From contig NW_019091480.1 in assembly GCF_001949145.1 (NCBI RefSeq), forward strand, positions 1,123,623 to 1,187,622: 64,000 bases of DNA, written 5' to 3'. The notes under the pieces are model-generated. The model did no database searches. It worked only from the letters and a program-made list of their open reading frames with translations, and was not told the DNA's origin. Origin of the DNA: Acanthaster planci (taxonomy: Eukaryota; Echinodermata; Asteroidea; Valvatida; Acanthasteridae). Below, one piece after another: positions 27,601 through 34,300 of this stretch (position 1 is its first letter; the number at the start of each line of letters is the position of its first letter). A program made the translations under genes and the position numbers.

Positions 27601-27960
27601 CTCTAAAAAGTNACATCAAGTGTACATACATGTATATGTACACATCAAGTCATGTTGTTCCGCTGGCACTTACCGTACAGCATATTGTTCAACAGTTTAT
27701 GCATGTATGTAATTCAGGACTACATGTAGTTTACTCCTTCAAACAGCCCACTGACTGATCGACGAGCACCATGAGAGAAAATGAGTGAGTGTGGTGAAGT
27801 CAGAACATGAGCTGCACTTACCAGCCGGTGTTGCTCCAAATATGCGCAGGACTGGTACCTGCTTGACCTCTGATCCCCGAAAGTCTGAGTAGGCCACATC
27901 CAGGTCCCTGACTGGCCGGGCCAGGTAGTGGTTGACCGTTACGATGCGAACGGAAAACAT
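471..27960 (-). CDS. REV3L: REV3L, DNA polymerase zeta catalytic subunit (partial; C-terminus beyond left edge)
   Basis: Encodes the B-family polymerase that, with REV7, extends past DNA lesions in the nucleus. Twenty-five exons are placed; their lengths give an uninterrupted frame of about 3,214 residues. Domain order: N-terminal B-family region (exons 1-8), disordered linker including the 5.9-kb exon 14, two REV7-binding motifs (end of exon 14, exon 15), degenerate exonuclease domain (exons 16-20), start of the polymerase domain (exons 21-25) with motif A DFQSLYP in exon 24. Motif C (YGDTD type) and the C-terminal zinc/iron-sulfur cysteines are not in the window. Human REV3L is about 3,130 residues, so this protein will be longer, probably near 3,700. 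The start at 27,960 is preceded by an in-frame stop (28,006-28,008). All introns follow GT-AG. Introns of 300 bp or more without their own entry showed nothing recognisable beyond scattered short repeats. Confidence 0.97.
1375..1536 (-). CDS. REV3L: REV3L exon 24, polymerase motif A
   Basis: Contains APECIPLVMEPESRFYQDP then VLDFQSLYPTVMIAYNYCYS. DFQSLYP is B-family motif A; its Asp binds a catalytic metal ion. CYSTCLGRLEHIAK follows. The donor is GTAAGACC. Confidence 0.97.
1684..1832 (+). repeat. tRNA-derived SINE, diverged copy
   Basis: In a REV3L intron. Contains a Pol III B-box-like GGGTTCGGATC, then a tail with CCCTGATTCTGTAGG and TTTACCCA. It aligns along about 140 bp with the minus strand of 41,252-41,416, so both are copies of one SINE family. 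Confidence 0.7.
1978..2060 (-). CDS. REV3L: REV3L exon 23
   Basis: Reads FRVESMMLRTAKPQNYVALS then PSVQQRS, matching human YRVESMMLRIAKPMNYIPVT and PSVQQRS. Splice sites are TTACAG and GTAAAA. Confidence 0.95.
2945..3086 (-). CDS. REV3L: REV3L exon 22, start of polymerase domain
   Basis: Contains SVRVRGSLKLLQQLDLIGRT then SELARVFGFQFYSVLSRGSQ; human has SRVRGNLQMLEQLDLIGKT and SEMARLFGIQFLHVLTRGSQ. The donor GTAAAAAC follows in phase 0. Confidence 0.95.
3288..3409 (-). CDS. REV3L: REV3L exon 21
   Basis: Reads VALTNYSFENVAFHVLHQR and PLFTYRKLSDWFDHRN, nearly identical to the human protein. The acceptor is CCTCAG and the donor GTTTGT. Confidence 0.95.
3573..3691 (-). CDS. REV3L: REV3L exon 20
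   Basis: Contains SAERDAYGADHQSEINIAG and RITLNLWRLMRHE, matching human AAERDEYGSYTMSEINIVG and RITLNLWRIMRNE. Phase 0 at its end, with a GTACGA donor. Confidence 0.95.
4465..4534. mobile_element. TTAA-flanked MITE, copy 1 (piggyBac-like ends)
   Basis: Seventy bp bounded by TTAA at both ends, starting CCCTAACAG and ending TTAGGG. TTAA target duplication with CCC/GGG ends is the mark of piggyBac-type transposons. It lies in REV3L intron 19. Confidence 0.6.
4841..4956 (-). CDS. REV3L: REV3L exon 19, exonuclease-like motif II region
   Basis: Reads HDPDILVGYEIQQHSWGFLL, almost identical to human YDPDILLGYEIQMHSWGYLL. The Asn and Asp of a working exonuclease motif II are replaced. The donor is GTAATTG. 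Confidence 0.95.
5312..5441. repeat. ACAA / ACCCCA microsatellite next to the exon 18 donor
   Basis: About 130 bp of interleaved AAAC and CACCCCAACA units. In the REV3L transcript it reads TTTG and GGGGTG repeats starting 12 bases after the exon 18 5' splice site. Confidence 0.9.
5453..5624 (-). CDS. REV3L: REV3L exon 18
   Basis: Reads ALIHSVIIVDDSNHG, then RVTSVASETDLLDEILAIVR, corresponding to human TGVIVIDKDK and GLEVTYAADEKALFHEIANII. The donor GTGAGG lies 12 bp from a long TTTG/GGGGTG-type microsatellite in the intron. Confidence 0.93.
5839..5995 (-). CDS. REV3L: REV3L exon 17, degenerate exonuclease motif I
   Basis: Contains LTIMSLELHVRTRRDYLPDP, matching human LTLISVELHARTRRDLEPDP. 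In proofreading B-family enzymes the equivalent site is DIE; here it is LEL, so the catalytic acidic pair is lost, as in all known REV3 proteins. The donor is GTAAAT. Confidence 0.95.
6183..6302 (-). CDS. REV3L: REV3L exon 16
   Basis: Forty codons with SQIEGATPSNTCGFKMP and LNMQDAKTMHE, matching human SQIDGPSLNNTYGFKVS and NLQEAKALHE. This leads into the exonuclease-like domain. Phase 0 at both ends. Confidence 0.94.
6824..7688 (-). CDS. REV3L: REV3L exon 15, second REV7-binding motif
   Basis: Phase-compatible exon starting PSKPGVHDDG (human PEKPREIGG). GQWRANLMAL matches human RLWKTAFSAM. AVITPCRVPPSRTQVQSWLQ matches the second REV7-binding region of human REV3L (VIMPCKCAPSRQLVQVWLQ). The rest is proline- and serine-rich. 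Two donors 6 bp apart are possible (exon end at 6,824 with GTAAGTG, or at 6,830 with GTACATG); both keep the frame. I prefer the first by consensus. Confidence 0.9.
7797..7925. mobile_element. MITE family B, single-arm relative
   Basis: In REV3L intron 14. Carries TCCATCACAAG, then GACAAAAGCATTCTTTTATC and TTGTTCACCCTG, related to 49,390-49,490. The second arm is missing or decayed. Confidence 0.6.
8181..14085 (-). CDS. REV3L: REV3L exon 14, giant central exon
   Basis: A 5,905-bp exon open throughout, about 1,970 codons, residues ~513-2,480. The start is the acceptor CTCCAG at 14,086-14,087 and the end is a GTACAA donor. Most of it is rich in Ser, Thr, Pro, Glu and Lys and is predicted disordered. 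Recognisable blocks: PKVAYSLHPN near the start (human SPVTYKLQPGN), YGLRKKERVSYDD (human YTLRAKRKVNYET), and SPPRCWSP (identical in human). Two AT-hook-like cores lie at about residues 855 (KRGRPRKH) and 1,205 (RKRGRPLGSK). Near the end WTPAQSPPSAEM matches the human REV7-binding motif LKPLMSPPSREE. Vertebrate REV3L also has one very large central exon, so the architecture is ancient. Confidence 0.96.
14490..14584 (-). CDS. REV3L: REV3L exon 13
   Basis: Contains ASEEDTQGSQDTAIPQFDGGSDEK, the counterpart of the human SLSIPQLDGTADEN. The acceptor AAGCAG and donor GTAGAC keep the frame into exon 14. Confidence 0.9.
15654..15883. mobile_element. MITE, family A, copy 1
   Basis: About 230 bp with terminal inverted repeats starting GGGCCAATT and ending with AGCTCTATGAAATTGGCCCC. 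No coding capacity. It lies in REV3L intron 12. Homologous along its length to 43,474-43,713. Confidence 0.8.
16217..16439 (-). CDS. REV3L: REV3L exon 12
   Basis: Glutamate-rich stretch (RRAEQEDEEQEEDEDAQE) ending LEMSQAWDDGCEEE, which matches the human LSLVMSQRWDSNIEEH. The MSQxWD core is the anchor. The donor is GTAAAC. Confidence 0.9.
16804..16920 (-). CDS. REV3L: REV3L exon 11
   Basis: Acidic and glutamine-rich (STPEEESQPVVNEELVHSVV, then HSSQYSQQP). It is 117 bp with phase 1 at both ends. There is no clear similarity to vertebrates, but splice sites and open frame join its neighbours. Confidence 0.82.
17551..17721. mobile_element. Hairpin MITE in REV3L intron 10
   Basis: Two arms of about 80 bp (17,551-17,632 and 17,642-17,721) pair nearly throughout, with a loop of about 10 bp. 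Both arms carry GTTTGCAACACG and GCGCGAAATTTGTC cores. The RNA would form a long stem. Confidence 0.8.
17950..18068 (-). CDS. REV3L: REV3L exon 10
   Basis: Acidic, low-complexity segment (GGSEEDDSDDS) followed by ASQLILHDSQYA. It is poorly conserved; the call rests on frame, both splice sites, and its position. It corresponds to the human SGSVDYSDGSQEF region. Confidence 0.85.
18905..18989 (-). CDS. REV3L: REV3L exon 9
   Basis: Codes a charged helix-like stretch, with ESELKGKARLADIIQERLGE, aligning with the human SEKKFQKRLQEILKQND. The acceptor TTTTTCAG and donor GTAAGTAC are strong. Confidence 0.9.
19649..19753 (-). CDS. REV3L: REV3L exon 8
   Basis: Reads NPGLLAIYNEERERREVKGQ, the counterpart of human NPGLQAIWEDEKQRRREKN. 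It is 105 bp, phase 1 at both ends, so skipping it would keep the frame. The donor is GTATCCC. Confidence 0.92.
19927..20024 (-). CDS. REV3L: REV3L exon 7
   Basis: Contains SVCELEVDAVAMDILNRHE, matching the human STCELEVDAVAADILNRLD. Of two possible acceptors, only the one at 20,024/20,025 (AATGCAG) keeps the frame; a nearer CTAG would give an immediate stop. Confidence 0.93.
20402..20935. repeat. Diverged tandem copies of a dispersed repeat
   Basis: 20,457-20,660 (CCCTTTAAAGGAA ... ACTGTGACATCATCCCAGGC, ACTGAACCTCAGA) matches 31,738-31,948. A further related unit begins at about 20,770 (CGTCGATTAAAGTGTCAGAC). In REV3L intron 6. Class unknown. Confidence 0.6.
21035..21385. repeat. Inverted repeat enclosing a tRNA-like Pol III promoter
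   Basis: Arms of about 75 bp (21,035-21,110 and about 21,300-21,382) are inverted copies of each other: both carry TTTGCCC/GGGCA, GTATAC and TAATTAATTTTGGAT. Between them lies a tRNA-like head with A box TGGTCGAGTGG (21,214) and B-box-like GGTCCGAGTCC (21,261). It sits in REV3L intron 6. Confidence 0.65.
21465..21945. repeat. Two diverged tandem units in REV3L intron 6
   Basis: About 21,480-21,600 and 21,800-21,945 share ACTCATG, TCACAACCTCC, GCCCAAA, TTGGCC and CACAGCCTGAAA blocks in the same order, about 330 bp apart. Function unknown. Confidence 0.55.
22352..22478 (-). CDS. REV3L: REV3L exon 6
   Basis: A weakly conserved serine-rich stretch ending QRWNRENIPR, which corresponds to the human FRWEQDEIPSS. 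The acceptor CTAG and donor GTATGAC keep the frame between exons 5 and 7. Confidence 0.88.
22858..22939 (-). CDS. REV3L: REV3L exon 5
   Basis: Contains FIDYNLYGMNLIHLAAVKFR, a strongly conserved REV3 N-terminal signature. The donor GTATGA follows the codons for PEN; one base is carried into exon 6. Confidence 0.94.
23231..23312 (-). CDS. REV3L: REV3L exon 4
   Basis: Reads ELLQSGAVMNKVFQPHEAHIPFILQ in part, almost identical to the vertebrate ELLQSGAIMNKFYQPHEAHIPYLLQ segment. It ends in phase 0 at a CAG/GTGAG donor. Confidence 0.95.
23885..23959 (-). CDS. REV3L: REV3L exon 3
   Basis: Twenty-five codons with PMYGYH and FYNPLMVKR, matching the human PFYGYH and YNPTMVKR block of the N-terminal domain. 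The splice phases join exon 2 (two bases carried) and exon 4 without a stop. Confidence 0.95.
24997..25186 (-). CDS. REV3L: REV3L exon 2
   Basis: Reads QKTCLHIHGVFPYIYV followed by QHVFKVISVQA, which closely match the vertebrate protein (KTCLHLHGIFPYLYV and QHVFKV). The acceptor is CATGCAG and the donor GTAAGTG. Intron 1, 2.6 kb long, holds the tandem duplication described separately. Confidence 0.95.
25820..25870. mobile_element. MITE family D fragment
   Basis: Contains ATTCCAGAAATTAGGGGTCC then TGTGTCCCTGTCACATCTG, matching the ends of 51,715-51,949. It directly adjoins the left copy of the REV3L intron 1 duplication. Confidence 0.5.
25872..26584. repeat. Tandem duplication, left copy, in REV3L intron 1
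   Basis: About 713 bp from GCAGTGTCACGGGC to TTTCACTCTCTAAAA, repeated at 26,911-27,610 with scattered substitutions and small indels. A single N follows at 26,586. Rich in TACATG units. Confidence 0.9.
26587..26910. other. Spacer between the two duplicate copies
   Basis: About 320 bp without similarity to the duplicated unit. No coding or RNA gene recognised. It is GC-richer than its surroundings. Confidence 0.5.
26911..27610. repeat. Tandem duplication, right copy, in REV3L intron 1
   Basis: About 700 bp, colinear with 25,872-26,584, ending in the same TTTCACTCTCTAAAA followed by an N at 27,612. Both copies end within three bases of an N, which suggests contig joins. Confidence 0.9.
27822..27960 (-). 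CDS. REV3L: REV3L exon 1 (start codon)
   Basis: Starts MFSVRIVT, the same opening as vertebrate REV3L, and ends in the conserved FGATPAG before a GTAAGTG donor. It codes residues 1-46 and the first base of codon 47. An in-frame TGA upstream (28,006-28,008) and a purine at -3 support this start. It begins the B-family N-terminal domain. Confidence 0.95.
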
Positions 27961-28030
27961 GACGGTCGGGGCGGTGGCAAGTTTACCGGTTACCCAGATG
28001 TCATTTCATTAGCAGAACGCTGTGACGAAA
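27961..28030 (-). promoter_or_regulatory. REV3L 5' leader with two minimal upstream ORFs
   Basis: Upstream of the REV3L start, on the minus strand, ATG-AAA-TGA (28,009-28,001) and an overlapping ATG-ACA-TCT-GGG-TAA (28,004-27,990) precede the main ATG. If this stretch is in the mature mRNA, both could reduce initiation. Human REV3L is reported to have an out-of-frame upstream ATG too. The transcription start is not known here. Confidence 0.4.
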
Positions 28031-31000
28031 AAATTTAAACAGGGCTTAAACCAATGTCACGATCAATCAATTAACAATGGTGCACAGCAAAACAAAAGCC
28101 TTCCTCATTTTAATCTACGTTCATGTACACATAAGTGGTACTAGTACATGTACAATGTACATGTGCAGTACTTCCTTCATACCGGTACATGTTATATCAA
28201 ATTTAGGTTAAGTTCTTCCACTAAACACTTTGTTGTAGAAGACAGTTCATTTCAGTGAATCGTTCTGCAATTATTCCACTTGACGGTGTTTCCTACACAT
28301 GTACGTGCACAAAGCGGTACATGTAAGAAAACCATTGTTGTCTGCTGTGGCGAGGTCTATGGTTTTGTACACCCAGGGGGGCAAATGGCAGCCCTCTTCT
28401 GTACTTGTATAATGTAATGGTTCATTATGTAAATCATAAATCACAAATCTGGCATGAAACACACTAAAGGGGGGCTGCATGGATTGAAAAAGCCCCAGCA
28501 TGACTGGTTTCTTTTGAAAGGTACACAGGTGCCAGATTTAATGTCAAAATGGACGAGGTATGGTACAATATACAATGTACATGTACAGTACGTACACATG
28601 TACAAATACATGTACTGATGTCTGATGCAACAACTTTGTAAGGGCTTGAAGAGTTCTACTGCTTCACTGGGACTACCAGTCCAGTCCACAGGATTAATTA
28701 TTGATATGCGTCAAATGTTTCGGGTGGTGAACACCTTGGAAAAAATGAAAACCATTGGGGGAAACACTGAACATGACTGGCCCCTTAAATGACTGTATTT
28801 CGCATCCCCCTACAAAAAATGATACAATCTTCATTGCACATGTACATGTACATGTATCACTGTGCAACATGTACCAGTACCGGTAGCTACATACATACAT
28901 GTACAGACATGTACATGTTGTTTGGTACATGTTGTTTGCTACATGTATCTGCTTGTGGAAGTCTGTAGCGTACAAAAATGCACTCTACACCGCATACACG
29001 TACAATTGGTTGTATGTACATACATGTACAGTGTCAGAGATACAAATTGGAATCAAAAGCAGAAACACCCAAATTGGAATCATGTACATGTACACGTAGT
29101 ACACAATGACTGCAGTAGGCCTTCACCACATGGACATGAGGGATGGGACAATTTTGTTTGTGCGTACATACATGTAAGTCAAGACCATGTTGTGGATATT
29201 AGTGAGAAACAAAACAAAAACAACTACAGGAACATGTACATATGTAAATATGTAAATGTACTTGTACATGTATGTACATGTACATGTAATATACATGTAC
29301 CATACATGCAGTATGTGAGAACTGCATACCCAAGCAGTTTGTGCCAGGGGAAAAAAAGTGACATGGGATTCTTTTTCTCTAATCTCAACATATTTAGGAC
29401 TATAATAACTCCTGCATGTACATGTACATGTACATGTATGCAGCAAAACAGATAATGTGCACAATTTATGCATGTATGCATGCTCAAGTACATTTGTATA
29501 GTAATAAGAGACGATCACCAATGAAGACATTACCTGTACAGGTATGTTTTATGTACCAGTTCTTGTATATGTACATACATGTAAGTACAATGTACAGTAC
29601 ATGTACAGTGTACATATGATACATGCACTCGTTCCACATCGGTACGCCGGGGTACCCTTCATCACTGTTCATGGCAATGCACATTTGAAGCTACATGTAC
29701 ATGTAGATATGGGACGGAAAGAACCCCTCCCCCCACCTTTGAGTTGGTCACTGTTTGATCGGAATCTCAGGAATTCTTTTCAGACTTCTAGGGGGGATGT
29801 GTTAGGTAAAAATAGTCTAGAGTGTGTGTAGGGATTGGACAGGTAAGGGGGGTACCCCTCCGTCCCATATCTTGCCTGGGATAACAATATGCCGATATGT
29901 ACATACATGTACAGTATTTCAAAGTCCAATGTATCCATTCTCTCATTTTTTAACAGTGTGCAAATGTACATGTACATATACATGTACGCCTTACTGATGA
30001 ACAATGCCAGAAACAGTGTCCTGCACTCTGCAGAAGCACTGCATGATGTACGGTACATGCATGTACATAAATATGTGCATGTACATGAGTGCATCAGAAC
30101 ACACATTGTTTACTTTGTAATACAGACACTAATTATTTGTGTAAAGTCTCTTGGTACACGTAAAGTACAGTACCAGTACATTACACACCATTCCTCAATC
30201 AGACGATGAGGATTTATTTACATGTGTACATGAAGGTGCTGTACATGTACGTGGGTATAATTATTTTCCACACAGTTTGCAATGATATTTGGTGATAAAA
30301 ATAGACTGAACATGCGTACTTTACTTGAAGTTGAAGAGATATATGTCATGTTCTTCATAAAGACATTTTTCAAAACTTCTAAAAGAGTGACTTTGATCAC
30401 GTAAAATACAAATTAGCACCTTAAGATTTATAAAATGATTATATGGCATGTATGGGGATAATTAGGCATAACATGTACTTACATGCACATGTATATTTTT
30501 CGACTGATATATTTTAAAGCACCTAAATAGCTTTTAAAAAATATAAGCCATGAAAAAGAGAGCACAAAATTGACGGAAATTGATGAGAAAAGTTTGGCTC
30601 TCTTCATTCTCTTACTGTTTACATCACCCTCACTATACCAGCATATCTGCCAGGTCTTGTACATTTCGACCACCAAAAATTATTTTTAAGTTTGGCTGCA
30701 TCAAAAATTTATCATGAGTGCAATATGTTTGTTGCCAACGTTATTTTTGACAGAATTTTGATCACCTTCGATAATTTTGACAGAAACTGCATGACGTTCG
30801 AGAATGCCGAAAATGCTGTCACATGTACAATGTAGTGCTCGAAAAATCCATGCGCGATTTTCATTTTGCTGGTTATCTTGGAGATATGTACATGTAACCA
30901 TGCTGAAATAAAATTAAAATTAACAACTGTGAGCATTAGATTTTCATCACGAATCGTGTTTTATGTCTCGAACGTTATTTTTTGGCGAACATCATTCAGA

Positions 31001-34000
31001 ATGACGGATTTTCTTTTGGCGGTGCTTTTTTGCACCCTTTTTTAAAGCTTGTGTTGTATATGGATTTTACTCTCTTTTTGCAGTCGATTTTTTTGATACT
31101 AATGACAGAATCAAATGACATTCACGACTGCCGACTTCCGAACCCGATAAATTGTGAGAGGTACTTTTTAATTTTGTGATTATGGTTTTAATAAGTGTAA
31201 ATATTATCACCTATCCCCACATATAAATCTGTGTAAAATAACCTCAGGGATTATCACTCCTCAGTAAATTCTATTGGCTCAGATTTTAACAGGGAGTTCA
31301 TGTCCCTCAAAATTGCTAATGTTTGAGACTTTAATAAATTAACTCCAATTAAGTTGAAAGGTTGACACGGTCATCATTGTTCCAGATATCAGCCATGACT
31401 TCCCTCATTACATCAAACATTGGAAATTAATTCACTGTTGTTCACTTCAGGAAAAATGAACCCCAAAGTTGAACATTATCTAATAGTCCATATTTTGAGG
31501 AACCTGCTATATGTATTTAAACATTAGGGTCAGAGCATAAGATCATTAAGAGCTTGCAAGAAGGAAATTTCAAGGTTGACATTAAGGATTTGGCCTGAAT
31601 CATGAAGCCAACAGTATATTCATTCCAAAACAGAAATGTCTCCAGACATTTAACTGGAGCCAGTTTTTATGTAAATGCCACAAATGTGGATCTGTGCACG
31701 TTTTCTCCATTTTCTACTTGCTTTTAACCATCTCATATCCCTTTAAAGGAATCACGTAAATTAATCAGTTTACCACATTCCTTGAAATTGCACCATTGTG
31801 TTTTAATGTAACCCTTTTGGATTGTTATTTTATTAAATTACATGTATCTGTATTTTGAAGGAATTTTGGTGTTATGCAAATGAAAAGTTTGCAGAACTGT
31901 GACATCATCCCAGGCACTGAACCTCAGACTTGAACTGATTTGTGCACACACATAAAACTATATGTTTTGCTGTTCCTTTGATAATTTACAAGGCATTAAT
32001 GTTTTAAAAAGTGGGATTATCAGTGCACTTACATGTACTGTATACATGTACATGTTCATGTAGAGTATGTAACCTCAAACATGTCAAAAGGATTTCAATA
32101 CAATTTTCACAAGATGTACAAAATGTGAGTCCCAGAAAAAAATCATTGCATGGATCCTTCAATATAAAAGATCAATCATTTCAATGACTTTCAGGTTCCC
32201 TCAACTTAATGTATATGTACCGGGTACACATACATGTAACACGCACCTTCATGTATACTGGTATCAGGTACGTGTACATGCAGATGTGTACCATACCAGT
32301 GCATGGACATGTAATTGCCAACACTGTAACCATTCACATGTAAATCACCCCTATTTCAGACTAGACACCAAGACGGACCTACCGGTCATTTATCACCATG
32401 GTAATGACAATAAATCCTATTTGGCCACGAACCCTTCTTTCGCTATCGCCACGACAACCAGCCATTTGTAGACAAATGAGTTCCAAACCTTTAAGTAATC
32501 TTAAGAGACGTGAATGTGCATGTACACGTACAATATCTACAATGCACACGGTATGTTGTGTACATGCACCTGTATGTACATGTACTTGGCACAGGTACAT
32601 GTATATTAGAAAACATGACATTCATTGAAATGGATGATAAAAGTGTACCAAGTACCAAAACAGTTTTAAGAATGTTGTTTTGATGTTGGTCATTTTTGCA
32701 GTTCTTCATTTATTATTTCATCCCCAATCAGTTGCTTACAGAGTAAATTTCATTATTATATACATGTACATGTATTTACAGTTCATCCGACTTTACACTG
32801 GTACCAACGAGTCTTTCTTGAGGCACATGTACATGTATACTACACACTGAACGGTTGTCATAGAAACCACGCGCTGACATCACGGCCAAGGTCTGGAGCA
32901 TCCACCAGAACATTGCTATATGAGCATGGGGTGTAAACATGGTAAACAACACTGCCTGCAAGTTCATTATAAATGTGCCATTTCCTTGGCAACGTTTTGC
33001 CTCTTAATACCATGCTTATTACTGGTCACTGCATACAGCTTCATGCATACATGGACATGTTCTTGATGGTTTAGAGACTTTGATGGTGCCATGGCAACCT
33101 TGACTCAGCTACACCTACAGTCACTGTACAGGTGCATGCACACGTGCATTGATTTTAACCTGGTGTTCCTGTTACTTTAAATGTGAACAATTCCCGCAAA
33201 TAAAAGACCACGACAAAGTTGCAAAACGCCAGCTATTATAAAATCCTAGGGTTCGCTTAAGGAGTAATAAAGATGCTGGGTGTGTACATGTACATATATA
33301 CTTCTTACCTGTACATGCATGCCGTGAAAGCTGCTGCCTAAAACTTTTATTATACATTTTTGTCATTATTTCTACGCAAAAGGCACTTTGTGACTCAGCC
33401 CGAGTTAAGAATCATTGGCCAAGTCACAGATCAAATGCCAAGTCCACTCAAAAAGCGTAACAATGGCGTACTACGGTGCAAACCTTTTGTGTTGTGTTGA
33501 ATGACATGATTGGTCCATTCACTTGCATGGGCTGGGACCCGACCAATGGGGAACAGTGGCTTTTCCTCAGGCACATTTTTATTTCTTTGACCCGATGGAA
33601 CATGCACTTATGGCTTGAAGTTAGAAGTTGAGTGATACATGTATCTTTAAATGGAAAAAGTGTTATTACAAAATAATGAAAAGTAGCCTTGTATTTTCAA
33701 AAATGCAGTGGCTCTTGTCTTAGGAGTTTAGACAGGTTTCTGTCCACTTTTTTTTGCAGTAGTCTGGAGCACTGGAAACAGGAAGCAGACCAATCTACAA
33801 CAAATGGATCTCAGACTTTATTTCCCTTTAAAAAGGGTCCCTTGAAGATACAAATCTTCCCCCGCCCCCAAAAAAGAAAAAGTGTATTGAAAGTAAACAC
33901 ACAATCTGACTGAATGGAAAACGAGAAACAGGAAAAATCGAACATGGACCAGACTCGATCCCTGCATGCTGGGATTACAGAACAGTGCATGTGCATACTG

Positions 34001-34300
34001 ATGGGGCTATTGGTACTAGCATGCTACAACGTTGATTGAAAAATTGAAACCTTACTGTACTGGCAATGACAAATGTGCAATGCTGTAACTCTAGAATTTG
34101 GAAGTACCGTTACAGTTACATGTACATGGACTAGGCCTAATAGCCACTTTGTTTCAAAAATTTCGGGGCATATATCTAAGTAGCACTATGACTTTCATTC
34201 TTATAGCCTGTAGTCATACATGTACATGTACGTGTACATTTAGCAGAGACTTTTGAGGCCTTTACTGACAGAAATGCCAGCTTTTCAAAATTGTGATACA
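28031..34300. other. Spacer between REV3L and PARP4, left part, no gene recognised
   Basis: No open frame here resembles a known protein or has paired splice sites with conserved coding. The stretch 28,100-30,250 is TACATG-rich; 30,260-31,730 is AT-rich and shows nothing; 31,738-31,948 is a dispersed repeat; 32,020-32,610 and around 32,760, 32,825, 33,285 and 34,215 hold more TACATG runs. A promoter for either gene may lie in it, but none is recognisable. Confidence 0.6.
31738..31948. repeat. Dispersed repeat, second locus
   Basis: Same order as 20,457-20,660: CCTTTAAAGGAA, ATTGCACCATTGTGTTTT, then ACTGTGACATCATCCCAGGC and ACTGAACCTCAGA. The last block is identical over more than 25 bases. 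In the spacer between the genes. Confidence 0.65.

Larger units (their letters stand above)
22585..30250. repeat. TACATG palindromic repeat field, left block
   Basis: Dozens of dispersed ACATGT/TACATG runs, e.g. 22,618-22,645, 24,348-24,362, 25,498-25,555, 26,365-26,400, 28,840-28,860, 29,260-29,300, 29,413-29,440, 29,966-29,990. They lie within REV3L introns 1-5 and upstream of its 5' end. Reading frames of the type MYMYMY in this zone are products of the repeat. Confidence 0.85.

Noticed and set aside
29706-29875. Inverted repeat with ATATGGGACGGA ends
   Set aside because: Only about 12 bp pair well; could be chance in a repeat-rich stretch.
28862-30209. Open frames rich in Met-Tyr, Val-His, Cys-Thr
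   Set aside because: They are translations of TACATG repeats, not proteins.
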